The position numbers were made by a program, and so were the translations under genes. This document shows positions 33,381 to 43,003 of a stretch of DNA of 64,000 nucleotides, piece after piece. Source of the DNA: CAVPHV01 sp963821095 (GTDB lineage Bacteria > Actinomycetota > Acidimicrobiia > Spongiisociales > UBA5794); the NCBI GenBank assembly GCA_963821095.1, contig CAWGCJ010000018.1:69306-133305 (forward strand). Direction: 5' to 3'. How positions within the stretch are numbered: the stretch's first letter is position 1; every line of letters starts with the position of its first letter. Below the pieces are notes generated by a model that had not been told where the DNA came from, did no database searches, and was given only the letters and a program-made list of their open reading frames with translations.

Positions 33381-34996
33381 CATCCAGCAGACGCAGCGAG
33401 GAGCCGACTGTGAGCACCACCATCGATCCGGCTGCGCAGCGCGCAGATCTCGTCGAGAATGAGGACATGAGCACCGACACACCAATCCCTTCGACTCCCA
33501 GCCCCCGTCGTTCCCATCTGTGGTGGTGGATCGCAGCAGCGGTCGCCGTCGTTGCGGTCATCGGTGTCGCGTGGGCGCTGGCTTCCGGCAGCGGTGACGC
33601 CGAGGAGACAGGCGCCGTGACGGCGCGCAACTTTGCGGCCGTCGTTTCCACCGACCTCGTCCAAGAAGAGAGCTATGACGGCACCTTGGGCACCGTCGAG
33701 GCCGATCCGATAGGCGCCCAGTCCACCGGCACGGTGACGTCCATCGCCGTCGCCGGGACCACGGTCGAGCAAGGAGATGTCCTGTTTGCGGTCGACGGCG
33801 AACCGGTCGTCTTGCTCTACGGGTCGACGCCGGCCTATCGCGATCTCCTTCCGACCGAAGACACCGACACCGTGGTGAGCCGAGGCAACGGCACGATCAC
33901 TTCGGTCGTCGCCCAGGGGACTGTTGTCGAACAAGGCGACGTTTTCTACAACGTGGACGGTGAGCCGGTGGTCGCTCTCTACGGTGACGTGCCGGCCTAT
34001 CGCACCATGGCCAACCTGAGCACCAACATGACCGGCGAAGACGTCCGCCAGCTCGAAACGGCGTTGGCGGCACTCGGGTTCGACAATCTGACGGTTGACG
34101 ATGAGTTCACCGACGCCACCGAGAACATGGTTGAGGACTGGCAAGAATCGATCGGTGCGGATGACGACGGAGTGGTCGACCTCGGCGAGGTTGTGTTCAT
34201 CCCCGGGCCGGTCACGGTGATCGAAGCGCTGGTCGAGGCCGGCGACGTCGCCAATGACGGCCGTGAGATCCTAATCGTCACCGGCACCGCCCCGGCGACC
34301 GGCGACGACATCCTGCAGCTCGAGGAAGGTCTGGCGGCTCTCGGCTACGACGCCGACGGTGCCCTCGTTGTCGACGGAGAGTACGACGAAGCCACCCGCG
34401 CCGCGGTTGAAGCCTGGCAACTCGACCTCGGCGCCGAGGTCGACGGCATCGTCCACCTTGGCGAGGTGGTGTTCCTTCCGTCTGCGGTGCGGATCAGCGA
34501 CGAACTTGCTCCCGCCGGCAGCGCGGTGAGTCCCGGCAGCGGCGTCCTCGCGGTGTCTTCCGCCGACAAGGTGGTCACCTTCGATCTGCCGGCAGAGGAC
34601 CAAGCCCTGCTGGTCGAGGGTGATGCCGTGATTGTTGTGCTGCCCGACAACACCAAGACGCCCGCCACCGTAGCCGAGGTGTCTGCGGTAGCCACCGTGG
34701 CTCAGGACGGCAGTTCCGCCTTTGAAATCACCGCTGCTCTCGACGACCCGTCGGTTGCTGCCGGACTCGACGAAGCTCCGGTCGACGTCGAGGTCGTGAG
34801 CGACTCCGTGCGCGGCGTGGTGGCGGTCCCAGTCACGGCCCTGGTCGCCCTGCAAGAGGGCGGCTATGCCGTCGAGGTCGATGCCGGCGACGGCACCATT
34901 CGCCTCGTCGGGGTCGAGGTCGGATTCTACGCCGACGGCATGGTCGAGATCACCTCAGCGAGCCTGGCGGTGGGCGACCAGGTCGTGGTCCCGTGA
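33377..34996 (+). CDS. Membrane fusion (HlyD/MacA-like) protein with peptidoglycan-binding-like domains
   Basis: This 539-residue protein has one membrane segment at about residues 47-69 (LWWWIAAAVAVVAVIGVAW). Then come two near-duplicate lipoyl-like strands (GTVTSIAVAGTTVEQGDVLF and GTITSVVAQGTVVEQGDVFY) and two PG-binding-1-like helices (GEDVRQLETALAALGF, GDDILQLEEGLAALGY). A beta-barrel region and the adaptor-type C-terminus (VAVPVTALVALQEGGYAVEV) follow. It would link the ABC exporter to the cell wall. A shorter start at ATG 33467 is possible. The ABC ATPase gene begins inside its stop (GTGA). Confidence 0.85.
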   Translation: MTSSRRSEEPTVSTTIDPAAQRADLVENEDMSTDTPIPSTPSPRRSHLWWWIAAAVAVVAVIGVAWALASGSGDAEETGAVTARNFAAVVSTDLVQEESYDGTLGTVEADPIGAQSTGTVTSIAVAGTTVEQGDVLFAVDGEPVVLLYGSTPAYRDLLPTEDTDTVVSRGNGTITSVVAQGTVVEQGDVFYNVDGEPVVALYGDVPAYRTMANLSTNMTGEDVRQLETALAALGFDNLTVDDEFTDATENMVEDWQESIGADDDGVVDLGEVVFIPGPVTVIEALVEAGDVANDGREILIVTGTAPATGDDILQLEEGLAALGYDADGALVVDGEYDEATRAAVEAWQLDLGAEVDGIVHLGEVVFLPSAVRISDELAPAGSAVSPGSGVLAVSSADKVVTFDLPAEDQALLVEGDAVIVVLPDNTKTPATVAEVSAVATVAQDGSSAFEITAALDDPSVAAGLDEAPVDVEVVSDSVRGVVAVPVTALVALQEGGYAVEVDAGDGTIRLVGVEVGFYADGMVEITSASLAVGDQVVVP

Positions 34997-35727
34997 CCGC
35001 AACGCTGACGGATCCACCGGCGGCAGGCGAGACCGGGTCGGACATCGTCCTGTCGCTCCACGACGTGGTCAAGGAGTACCCCCTGACCCCGCCGGTGCGG
35101 GCTCTGGCCGGGGTGACCTTCGAAGTCGAACGGGGCGAACTGGTCGCCGTCGTCGGTCCTTCCGGCAGTGGGAAGTCCACGTTGCTCCACATCATGGGCA
35201 CGCTCGACCGCCCCACCTCGGGCGAGGTGACGGTGGCCGGCCATGCCATCTCTGAGCTATCCGACAAGAGCATGTCGGCGTTGCGCTCGCGACACATCGG
35301 TTTTGTGTTCCAGCAGTTCTTCCTGCTCAGCGGGTACACCGCGCTCGACAACGTCGCAGACGGGATGCTCTACACCGGGATGCCACTCGCCGAGCGACGC
35401 GACCTTGCCGCCGTGGCCCTACGTCAGGTCGGGCTCAGCAACCGAATGGACCACGATGCCACCAAGCTGTCAGGCGGTGAGCGGCAGCGAGTAGCCATCG
35501 CTCGGGCGCTCGTCGGTGGACCGTCGATTGTGCTCGCCGACGAACCTACCGGCAACCTCGACTCAAAGACCAGCGACGCCATCGTCGAACTCATCGAGAA
35601 TCTGAACGCCGGCGGCACCACCATTGTGGTCATCACCCACAACCACGAGATCGCGTCCCATTTCCCGCGTTCGGTCGGGCTACGGGACGGACTGATCGAG
35701 TACGACCGGTTCAACGGGGTTCATTGA
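34993..35727 (+). CDS. ABC transporter ATP-binding protein, MacB/LolD type
   Basis: A GTG start overlaps the preceding stop by four bases. The 244-residue ATPase has Walker A GPSGSGKST, the signature LSGGERQRVAIARAL, Walker B IVLADEPTGNLDS and the H-loop VVITHN. FVFQQFFLLSGYTALDN is the Q-loop region of the MacB/LolD group. It energises the FtsX-like permease encoded one base downstream. Such exporters deal with lipoproteins, peptides or envelope-damaging compounds. Confidence 0.95.
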   Translation: MTATLTDPPAAGETGSDIVLSLHDVVKEYPLTPPVRALAGVTFEVERGELVAVVGPSGSGKSTLLHIMGTLDRPTSGEVTVAGHAISELSDKSMSALRSRHIGFVFQQFFLLSGYTALDNVADGMLYTGMPLAERRDLAAVALRQVGLSNRMDHDATKLSGGERQRVAIARALVGGPSIVLADEPTGNLDSKTSDAIVELIENLNAGGTTIVVITHNHEIASHFPRSVGLRDGLIEYDRFNGVH

Positions 35728-35728
35728 G

Positions 35729-36928
35729 ATGGCCGCCACCCTCACCCCATCCAAGCTGCACGCCGCCGATGTGGCGCGTACTGCCAGTGTTGGGATCCGG
35801 ACCCGCAAACTACGTGCCGCACTTTCTGCCCTCGGCATCATGATCGGGATTGCCGCGATGGTCGGTGTGCTCGGGCTCTCCGAGTCCTCGAAGTCAGATT
35901 TGCTGGCCCAACTCGACAAGCTCGGCACCAATCTGCTCACCGTCCAAGCCGGAACCGGGATCGGCATCGGGAGTGGCGAACTACCCGAGGAAGCCGCCGT
36001 GATGATTGCCCGCATCGGCCCGGTGGAAACGACCAGCACGGTCAGTGAGGTCGACGCCAACGTCTACAAGAACGATCTGGTGCCGAGCGGACAGACCGGA
36101 GGCATCAGCGTTCAGGCCGTCGACGTCAACCTGCTCGACACCCTGGCGGGAACGGTGGCCGACGGTCAGTTCATCACCGTAGCCAACGCGGATTATCCGA
36201 CCACAGTGCTCGGGTCGGTGGCCGCCGAGCGTCTCGGCATCGCCGAGGTCACCGGTACCCAGCAGATCTGGCTCGGCGAGCAGTGGTTCACGGTCGTCGG
36301 GGTCCTCGACGAATTCGAGCTGAGCCCCGACCTCGACCGGGCAGCCATCATCGGGATCAGCGCCGCCGAGACGTATCTCGACCATGATCCCGTGCCGACG
36401 TCGATCCTGGTTCGCAGCGACCCGGCCTACGTCGATGACGTCATGGGCGTTCTCGCCGCCACCGCCAATCCGGAGAATCCCGAGGAAGTGGAGGTCTCTC
36501 GCCCCACCGACGCCCTCGAGGCGAAGGAGGCCGCCGACGACGCGTTCACCGCGTTGTTCCTCGGTCTCGGCGCGGTGGCCCTGCTCGTTGGCGGCGTCGG
36601 CATCGCCAACGTGATGGTCATTTCAGTTCTCGAGCGTCGCTCTGAGATCGGGCTCCGCCGCGCCCTCGGCGCCACCAAGCGCCACGTCGCGGTGCAATTC
36701 CTGGGCGAGGCGCTGTTGTTGGCCGGCATCGGTGGAGTTGGTGGGGTACTGCTCGGAGTCGGGGTCACCACTCTGTACGCCAACCTGCGGGGCTGGAATG
36801 CCCTGATCCCCCCGATCGCAATGGCCGGCGGCGTTGCCGCCGCCCTCATCATCGGCGCCATCGCCGGTCTGTATCCGGCAGTGCGCGCGGCACGGATGTC
36901 ACCTACCGAAGCATTGCGATATGAATAG
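35729..36928 (+). CDS. ABC transporter permease, MacB/FtsX type
   Basis: The 399-residue protein has the MacB layout. One N-terminal membrane segment (LSALGIMIGIAAMVGVLGL) is followed by a large extracytoplasmic domain (about residues 60-270) and three C-terminal segments with the FtsX motif GIANVMVISVLERRSEIG and RRALGATKRH. The N-terminal TRKLRAALSALGIMIG is the usual coupling start. It works with the ATPase and membrane fusion protein before it, and the two-component genes follow after 39 bases. Confidence 0.93.
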   Translation: MAATLTPSKLHAADVARTASVGIRTRKLRAALSALGIMIGIAAMVGVLGLSESSKSDLLAQLDKLGTNLLTVQAGTGIGIGSGELPEEAAVMIARIGPVETTSTVSEVDANVYKNDLVPSGQTGGISVQAVDVNLLDTLAGTVADGQFITVANADYPTTVLGSVAAERLGIAEVTGTQQIWLGEQWFTVVGVLDEFELSPDLDRAAIIGISAAETYLDHDPVPTSILVRSDPAYVDDVMGVLAATANPENPEEVEVSRPTDALEAKEAADDAFTALFLGLGAVALLVGGVGIANVMVISVLERRSEIGLRRALGATKRHVAVQFLGEALLLAGIGGVGGVLLGVGVTTLYANLRGWNALIPPIAMAGGVAAALIIGAIAGLYPAVRAARMSPTEALRYE

Positions 36929-36967
36929 CTGCACTACCGACGCCGCTCACGCGGCTCAGGAGATCAG

Positions 36968-37660
36968 ATGACCGAACCAAGCACTCTCGAACGTATCCTT
37001 GTCGTGGAGGACGACCGCGCGGTGCGCGAGGCCGTTGAGCGCGCCCTCTCCTACGAGGGCTACGAGGTGAGCACCGCACGCGACGGCGCCGAGGCGCTAT
37101 CCGCTGTGCTCAACGATCCACCGCAAGCCATCGTGCTCGACGTGATGATGCCTCACGTCAACGGTCTCGAGGCATGCCGTCGGATCAGGGCGTCCGGTGA
37201 TACGACTCCGATTCTCATCTTGACGGCGCGTCACGAGGTCAGCGACCGGGTAGAAGGTCTCGACGCCGGCGCCGACGACTACATGGTCAAGCCCTTTGCG
37301 CTCGAGGAGCTCCTGGCTCGGCTGCGGGCCCTGCTGCGGCGATCGAGCGGTTCAACTACCGAGGTGCTCTCCGTTGGTGATCTGGCGATGAACGTCGGCA
37401 CCCGCGAGGTGCACCGCGGCGATCTGCCGATCGATCTCACCAAGACGGAGTTCGACCTCCTCGAGCTGCTGATCCGCAACGCCGGGATCGTCATTTCGCG
37501 CGACACCATCTACGAGAAGATCTGGGGCTACGACTTCGAGACCAGCTCCAATTCGCTCGATGTCTACATCGGGTACATCCGCCGCAAGACCGAGGTCGAG
37601 GGTTTGCCCCGGGTGATTCACACCGTGCGGGGCGTCGGCTACGTGGCGAGGGAGTCGTGA
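36968..37660 (+). CDS. Response regulator, OmpR/PhoB family
   Basis: The 230-residue regulator has a receiver domain with the acidic pocket EDD (residues 14-16), phospho-acceptor Asp58 (AIVLDVMMP), Thr (ILTAR) and Lys108 (MVKPF). A winged-helix output domain follows (LTKTEFDLLELLIRNAG ... RVIHTVRGVGYVARES). OmpR/PhoB proteins bind direct repeats at about 11-bp steps. Such repeats are present before four nearby transcription units, including its own operon (32659-32695), so autoregulation is predicted. The histidine kinase gene follows after 7 bases. Confidence 0.95.
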   Translation: MTEPSTLERILVVEDDRAVREAVERALSYEGYEVSTARDGAEALSAVLNDPPQAIVLDVMMPHVNGLEACRRIRASGDTTPILILTARHEVSDRVEGLDAGADDYMVKPFALEELLARLRALLRRSSGSTTEVLSVGDLAMNVGTREVHRGDLPIDLTKTEFDLLELLIRNAGIVISRDTIYEKIWGYDFETSSNSLDVYIGYIRRKTEVEGLPRVIHTVRGVGYVARES

Positions 37661-37667
37661 CCGCGAC

Positions 37668-39023
37668 GTGAAGCTCCGTACCCGCATTGCGATCATCGCC
37701 GCCTTCGCCGTTGCCATTGGCGTTGTCGGTGCCTCGGTCGGCGCCTACTTCCTGGCGCGCGACCAAATGCGGAACCAGATCGACGAGAGCTTGATCGAGA
37801 TCTCCAGCGAGACCCGCAACATCCGTGACGTAATCAGCATATTCTCCGGGCCGTTTGGGCCCCGACGTCCGGGTGTGACCGAGCAGGCATTTGATGTGGT
37901 CCTCTATCAACTCTTCCTCCCGGACGGCAAAGCCTTCATTCCTGAGGATCAAGGGACGGCACTTCCGGTGTCTGACGCCACGATCGCCATTGCCCAAGGG
38001 GACTCGCAGGTCACGGTGCTCGCCGATGTCACAACAGAAGATGGGCAGCACCTTCGCATGGTGAGTGCCCCGCTCAACGATGTCGATGGGGTGCTTCAGG
38101 TGGCCCGATCGCTTGACGAGGTCGATGAGGCCCTCCAGGGGTTGACCGCGGTGCTGGTCGTTGTCAGCGTCGGGGGCGCAGTGTTGGCGGGAGTCCTCGG
38201 CCTGGTCGTGGCGCGCAGTGCGCTTCGACCCCTTGCTCGTCTGACCAGGGCCGCCGAGCACGTGGCCGAAACCCAGGAGCTCGAGGCCCAGATCGAAATT
38301 GATCGAGATGACGAGGTGGGCCGGCTCGCTGAAGCGTTGAATGCCATGCTCGCCGCCCTCGAGCAGTCCCGCGTTCAGCAACAGCGCCTGGTGCGCGACG
38401 CCGGTCACGAGTTACGCACCCCCCTCACTGCATTGCGGACCAACATCGAGGTGTTGGCTCGGACCCAGGGAATGCCGGCTGATGATCGCCGCAGGCTGCT
38501 CGACGACGTGACGCTGGAACTTGGAGAACTGAGCAACATGGTCACCGCGTTGGTTGAGCTTGCCATCGACCCTGGGAACGCCGAGGAAACCGTTGTCAAT
38601 GTGCGTCTCGATGAGATCGTAAAGGGAGTGGCCGATCGCTATCGCCGCCGCAGCGACACGGCAATTGTTGTCACCGCTGAGGACAGCTGCGTGACCGGCC
38701 GGCCGGCGATGCTCGAGCGAGCCGTCTCCAACCTCATGGACAACGCCACGAAATGGAATACCAACGGCGAGCCCATCGAAGTGAAGGTGGCGGCCGGGAC
38801 GGTATCGGTTCGTGACCACGGTCCCGGTGTCTCCGACGAAGACAAGCCTCGGGTCTTTGACCGTTTCTACCGGGCCGATACTGCTCGCACCACCCCGGGC
38901 TCCGGCCTTGGACTCTCCATCGTGAAACAGACCGCCCAGGAGCACGAGGGGTCTGTCTTCATCGAGGATGCCGACGGTGGCGGTGTCATCGTCGGCTTCA
39001 CGATTCCGACCGAGGCCGAGTAG
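37668..39023 (+). CDS. Sensor histidine kinase, HAMP/HisKA type
   Basis: Starting at a GTG, the 451-residue kinase has a membrane segment at about 6-30, an extracellular sensor of about 120 residues and a second membrane segment at about 159-182. It continues with a HAMP linker, the dimerisation helix RDAGHELRTPLTAL (phospho-acceptor His247) and the ATPase domain with the N box (NLMDNATKW), DHGPGVSDED and GSGLGLSIV. It should phosphorylate the response regulator encoded just before it. The link to a MacB-type exporter and HtrA suggests sensing of envelope stress or a membrane-active compound. Confidence 0.95.
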   Translation: MKLRTRIAIIAAFAVAIGVVGASVGAYFLARDQMRNQIDESLIEISSETRNIRDVISIFSGPFGPRRPGVTEQAFDVVLYQLFLPDGKAFIPEDQGTALPVSDATIAIAQGDSQVTVLADVTTEDGQHLRMVSAPLNDVDGVLQVARSLDEVDEALQGLTAVLVVVSVGGAVLAGVLGLVVARSALRPLARLTRAAEHVAETQELEAQIEIDRDDEVGRLAEALNAMLAALEQSRVQQQRLVRDAGHELRTPLTALRTNIEVLARTQGMPADDRRRLLDDVTLELGELSNMVTALVELAIDPGNAEETVVNVRLDEIVKGVADRYRRRSDTAIVVTAEDSCVTGRPAMLERAVSNLMDNATKWNTNGEPIEVKVAAGTVSVRDHGPGVSDEDKPRVFDRFYRADTARTTPGSGLGLSIVKQTAQEHEGSVFIEDADGGGVIVGFTIPTEAE

Positions 39024-39188
39024 GCCGCCAGGGCCTTGGCTCCTGCCCCATGCTCGATCGGCGTGGACCGAGGTACGGTGAGTCTGCGAGTAAGACCGAG
39101 CTCTGCCAACGATCCGGCCGCGACCCACGTCATGTACCGAGGCCCGTGAGATCCGATGGTCCGCATCGATCCAAGGTGGAACCGCGAG

Positions 39189-39220
39189 AAGGGCACCCCC
39201 GGTGTGGCGAGGGTGCCCTT
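39189..39220. terminator. Bidirectional hairpin between convergent kinase and beta-propeller genes
   Basis: AAGGGCACCC (39189-39198) and GGGTGCCCTT (39211-39220) pair perfectly over 10 bp. On the minus strand it follows the beta-propeller stop by 26 bases. The rest of 39024-39245 shows nothing recognisable. Confidence 0.7.
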
Positions 39221-39245
39221 GCTGGTGTTGCCGAAGCGAACCTTG

Positions 39246-41297
39246 CTAGAACTTCAGCCACGCCTGCTCGTCGAGCGTGTCGAGGTCGCTCTTCATCAGG
39301 CCCTTGTGCGACACGGTATAGACGCTGTCGCCGATGACGATGGAACGTCGGACTCCGGCCTCCCAGTCCCACCAGCCTTCCTCGGTGGCGCCACCGGGGT
39401 GGATCACGGTTGCGATCTCCTCGATTCCGTCTTCAGAGACCTCGAATCCCAGGACGCCGGCAAAGCCGCTCTCGCCGCCCTCATCGCTCCAGTTCCAGCT
39501 CTGGACCGGCAACATGGTCAGGCCGGTCTCCGCCCAGTGGAGGAAGGCGTGATGGTCATACTCGACCTCGGAGTTGGAGCCCTCACCCAGGGCAAGCTGA
39601 TGGAGCCGAACCGGTTTGCTCAGGTCGGAGACATCGAACACCGAGATCTGGGTGCCCTTGACCTGGCCTTGCTCGTTGGCATCCTGGCCGATGCCGATCA
39701 GCAGCCCGTCGTCCATGGGATGCAGGTACGCCGAGTAGCCGAGGATCTTGAGCTCGCCCTTTACCTCGGGGTTGGTCGGATCGGAGAGATCCAGCGTATA
39801 GAGCGGGTCCGTTTGGCGGAAGGTGACGACGTAGCCGACGTCGCCGATGAAGCGAACCGAGTAGATCCGCTCGCCTTCACCGAGACCGCCGACCTTGCCG
39901 ACCTCGACCAACTCGTTGCCGCTGGTTTCGAGCACCGTTACCAGTGACTCTTGGTCGGGGAAGGCGCCCCGGCCCCAGTTCGGCTCGGTGGTGGTTGCCA
40001 CTCTGAGCAGGCCTTCGTGCTCGGACATGGCGAACTGGTTGAGCAGGTAGCCCTGAACCTGGCCGGAGGCAACGTAGTCGCTGCTCTCAGTCGATGAGAT
40101 GTCGAATTTGTGGATCTGGCTGCCGGCGTTCTCCGCCGCCTCGATGAAGTCTTCTTCGGCTTCAAACGTCCACCAGGGAACCCAACGGGCGGTGGCGACG
40201 TAGAGGCTTTCGGTCGAGGCATACACGGTGCTGCCGGTGGCGAGCACGCCGGTGGCGTCGACCGGGAAGAGACCCTCGTCGAGGTCGATGGTCAGCACGG
40301 ACAGCATGTCGAGGCCAGAGAAGTCGGCGGGATGATGTGCACGTTCGCACGCCACCAGGCTGCCCTCGTCGATCACATCGCCGTCGTCATCGGAAACGAC
40401 GTAGTAGGGGACCCAGTTGGAGATGTCCGACTCTTCGATGAGTTCCTGATTGGCCTTTAGCGCCTCGCGCTCCGACTTGATGCCCGATGACTTCGGGTAC
40501 TTCCACTCGAAGCCCGTTGGGCTCGAGTTGACCACGATCCGGATAGTGCCATCGACCATGCGGGCACTCACGTAGCGGCCATCGAGGTCCATTGTGCGCA
40601 TCAGGTCCGGATCACCGCCGGTGAGGTCGACCTCGACCAGGCGGACGACGGGAGTCTGATACTCCGGGGCGAACTCAACATCGCCTTCCGCAATTGGCCC
40701 CGGGTAAGCATTCCAGGCGCCGCCGAGCAGCAACACCCGGTCGCCGGAGAGAAACATGTCCTGGACCGCGTAGTTGTTGAGGGTCAGGGTGCCGGTGATG
40801 CGGGGCTTGTTATTGGTGACGTCGATCACATAGAGGACACCGTTGGAGAGAGCGATGATCCGCTTGCCATCGGTCTTGACGATGTCGGGTTCGTCAACAC
40901 CCAGTTCCTGCACGTTGGTACCGGAGAAGTCGCCATCGCCACCTGCCTGGGGCGCAAGCGTCTCCTCGGCCGCAGCGGTGGTCGTCACGGGAGCGCCCGC
41001 ATCATCGGAGGTGAACTCACCTCGTTCGAGCAGGATTGCATCACCCGGGAGGCCGTAGCCGTAGCCGGGATTGAGGCCGTACGGTCCGACCAATTCGGTG
41101 CCGCGTTCGATCACGTAGTCGAGGAACGCATCGCAGGCATCAAACGGGACCAGGCTGTAGGAGGCGAGCTGGGCATTGACGCGTCCATCGCCACCGCTAC
41201 TTGGTCCCCTCGTGGTCGTTGTCGACACGTCCTGATTCGAGGCGCAAGCCGTGAGCAGCAAAGCCAGTGCGATGAGTGTGGTAGTGATCCGTCCCAT
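39246..41297 (-). CDS. Secreted lipoprotein with C-terminal beta-propeller domain
   Basis: The start at 41297 (MGRITTTLIALALLLTACAS), after AGGGAG, gives 683 residues with a lipobox and a short Thr/Ser linker. The protein matches the beta-propeller domain proteins distantly related to WD40 repeats: TNVQELGVDEPDIVKTDGKR, GTLTLNNYAVQDMFLSGDRV, VRFIGDVGYVVTFRQTDPLY and YDHHAFLHWAETGL are typical stretches. These proteins are extracellular and of unknown role. It is divergent from htrA across a 171-base region with repeat box B. Confidence 0.88.
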   Translation of the reverse strand: MGRITTTLIALALLLTACASNQDVSTTTTRGPSSGGDGRVNAQLASYSLVPFDACDAFLDYVIERGTELVGPYGLNPGYGYGLPGDAILLERGEFTSDDAGAPVTTTAAAEETLAPQAGGDGDFSGTNVQELGVDEPDIVKTDGKRIIALSNGVLYVIDVTNNKPRITGTLTLNNYAVQDMFLSGDRVLLLGGAWNAYPGPIAEGDVEFAPEYQTPVVRLVEVDLTGGDPDLMRTMDLDGRYVSARMVDGTIRIVVNSSPTGFEWKYPKSSGIKSEREALKANQELIEESDISNWVPYYVVSDDDGDVIDEGSLVACERAHHPADFSGLDMLSVLTIDLDEGLFPVDATGVLATGSTVYASTESLYVATARWVPWWTFEAEEDFIEAAENAGSQIHKFDISSTESSDYVASGQVQGYLLNQFAMSEHEGLLRVATTTEPNWGRGAFPDQESLVTVLETSGNELVEVGKVGGLGEGERIYSVRFIGDVGYVVTFRQTDPLYTLDLSDPTNPEVKGELKILGYSAYLHPMDDGLLIGIGQDANEQGQVKGTQISVFDVSDLSKPVRLHQLALGEGSNSEVEYDHHAFLHWAETGLTMLPVQSWNWSDEGGESGFAGVLGFEVSEDGIEEIATVIHPGGATEEGWWDWEAGVRRSIVIGDSVYTVSHKGLMKSDLDTLDEQAWLKF

Positions 41298-41367
41298 GAT
41301 CGATCTCCCTGTGGGTCCATCCTGTCTTGGTTCTGATGCCGCGGGGCCGTTATGGGGTTCCCGGTTT

Positions 41368-41393
41368 CTCATTCAATTCTCAGACAGTCTTCA
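41368..41393 (+). promoter_or_regulatory. Direct-repeat box B upstream of htrA
   Basis: CTCA (41368), CTCA (41379) and TTCA (41390) recur at 11-bp steps. TTTACC about 22 bases further could be the -10 region for htrA. The shared form is TCTCA-N7-CTCAGA-N4-CTTCA. Confidence 0.7.
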
Positions 41394-41468
41394 TCCGAAG
41401 TTGCGGGTGGCTCCGTTTACCTAGTGAAAGCAGCTTTCTTGCAGACCCACCTCTGAAGGGACTCCGAC

Positions 41469-42893
41469 ATGAGCGACATCAACGCCGATCCCGACGATTC
41501 TTCGGCTTCGCGCAACTCCATCTTCTTCGGCCCCTCGGCCTCGCGGCCTGACCCGATCGACACCAGATCTGCTCCGCGTGCGCCGCACCCGACGACTCCT
41601 CCGCAGTGGCAAGATGCCACGCCTCCCGAGTCAGCATTGCCGGCTTCTGCCATCTCCTATCCGGGTGACGAGCCAACCCTGAAGATGCCGGCTGCAGCGT
41701 CGGTGCCGTTTCCGGCTCCGGCTCCGGCTCCGGCCGTATCCGGGCCGGTGCCCTCCTCAGCCCCTCCGGCGTCGGCGGCGCCCCCCCGCTCGTGGTGGGT
41801 GCCGGTCGCCGCGGGATTCCTCGGAGCGGTCTTGGCCGTTGGTGGCATGCAACTTGTCGACGCCGTTGCGTCCGAAGACGAGCCGACACCGGTCGAAGCG
41901 GCCGCCGCTGTTGTCATCGAGACCCCCGAGTCGGCAATACCGAGTATTGAGATTCCTCTCATGACGGAAGGGACTGTTGTGGATCCGGCTGCGGTCGGGG
42001 CGACGGTGATTCCTTCAGTCGTGACCGTTGAGGTCGGTTCCGCCGGACCCGATGGGTTCCTTGCCCAGGGGTCGGGTTCCGGAGTGATCCTGGACACTGC
42101 GGGTCACATCGCGACCAACGATCACGTCGCCGAGATCGCAAACGACCACCAGGTCATCCTCTCCGACGGAAGGGTCTATGCCGCCGATTTGATCGGTACG
42201 GACCCGCTGACCGACCTCGCCGTGCTGAAGATCACGGCGACCGATCTTGTCCCCATTGAGTTCGGGGCTGCCGACGAGTTGACCGTCGGCGAGCCCGCCG
42301 TTGCGGTCGGAAGTCCACTCGGGCTCGAAGGTGGGCCATCGCTCACCGTCGGGGTGGTGTCGGCGTTTGGCCGGCAGGTGCAAACCGGCGCCGACTCTGT
42401 GCTCTTTGGGATGCTCCAGACCGACGCCCCGATCACTTCCGGGTCGTCAGGCGGCGCCTTGGTTGACTCCGCCGGTCGCTTGATCGGCATCACCACTGCC
42501 GTCGGCGTCAGCGAGGTTGGGATCGAAGGCATCGGTTTTGCCACGCCGGTTGAACTCGTCGCACGGGTAGTCGATGAACTCATCGCGGAGGGCGCCATCC
42601 AACACGCCTTCCTCGGCATCACAGGAGAGACCGCCTTCGACGCCATCGGGACCGAAGGCAAGTCACCCATCGGTGTTGTGGTCCTGACGGTTGAACCCGG
42701 TTCGGCGGCCGCCATCGCCGGCCTCGAGGCCGGCGACGTCATCACGACGGTGGATGGAGAGACCATCCGCACGATGGATGAGTTGATCTCCATGCTCCGC
42801 AGATACTCCGCCGGGCAGGAAACCACCTTGGTGATCGATCGGGCGGGGACGGCGGATACGGTCGTCGTCGCCCTGGGCATTCGGCCCAACTAG
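41469..42893 (+). CDS. htrA: HtrA/DegP-like membrane-anchored serine protease with PDZ domain
   Basis: The 474-residue protein has a long Pro/Ala-rich cytoplasmic part (residues 1-108) and one membrane segment (about 111-130). A trypsin-like domain follows with the triad His219 (TNDHVAEI), Asp249 (TDLAVLKI) and Ser327 (SGSSGGAL). A C-terminal PDZ domain carries GSAAAIAGLEAGDVI and the binding loop before it. It should cut misfolded proteins outside the membrane. A repeat box before it suggests control by the nearby two-component system, and a strong hairpin follows. Confidence 0.93.
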   Translation: MSDINADPDDSSASRNSIFFGPSASRPDPIDTRSAPRAPHPTTPPQWQDATPPESALPASAISYPGDEPTLKMPAAASVPFPAPAPAPAVSGPVPSSAPPASAAPPRSWWVPVAAGFLGAVLAVGGMQLVDAVASEDEPTPVEAAAAVVIETPESAIPSIEIPLMTEGTVVDPAAVGATVIPSVVTVEVGSAGPDGFLAQGSGSGVILDTAGHIATNDHVAEIANDHQVILSDGRVYAADLIGTDPLTDLAVLKITATDLVPIEFGAADELTVGEPAVAVGSPLGLEGGPSLTVGVVSAFGRQVQTGADSVLFGMLQTDAPITSGSSGGALVDSAGRLIGITTAVGVSEVGIEGIGFATPVELVARVVDELIAEGAIQHAFLGITGETAFDAIGTEGKSPIGVVVLTVEPGSAAAIAGLEAGDVITTVDGETIRTMDELISMLRRYSAGQETTLVIDRAGTADTVVVALGIRPN

Positions 42894-42946
42894 CCGCCGT
42901 GTCCAAGAGGCTCAGGTAGACCACGGCTCTCGGTTTCCGAGTTCCA

Positions 42947-42972
42947 CGTGCCCGCCCCTCGGGGCGGGCACG
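42947..42972 (+). terminator. Terminator hairpin of htrA
   Basis: CGTGCCCGCCCC (42947-42958) and GGGGCGGGCACG (42961-42972) are perfectly complementary over 12 bp. The formal 2-base loop would open to CCTCGG. It lies 54 bases after the htrA stop. Confidence 0.75.
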
Positions 42973-43003
42973 AACGCGTCGGCCACTATGTAGCCTCATT
43001 CCC

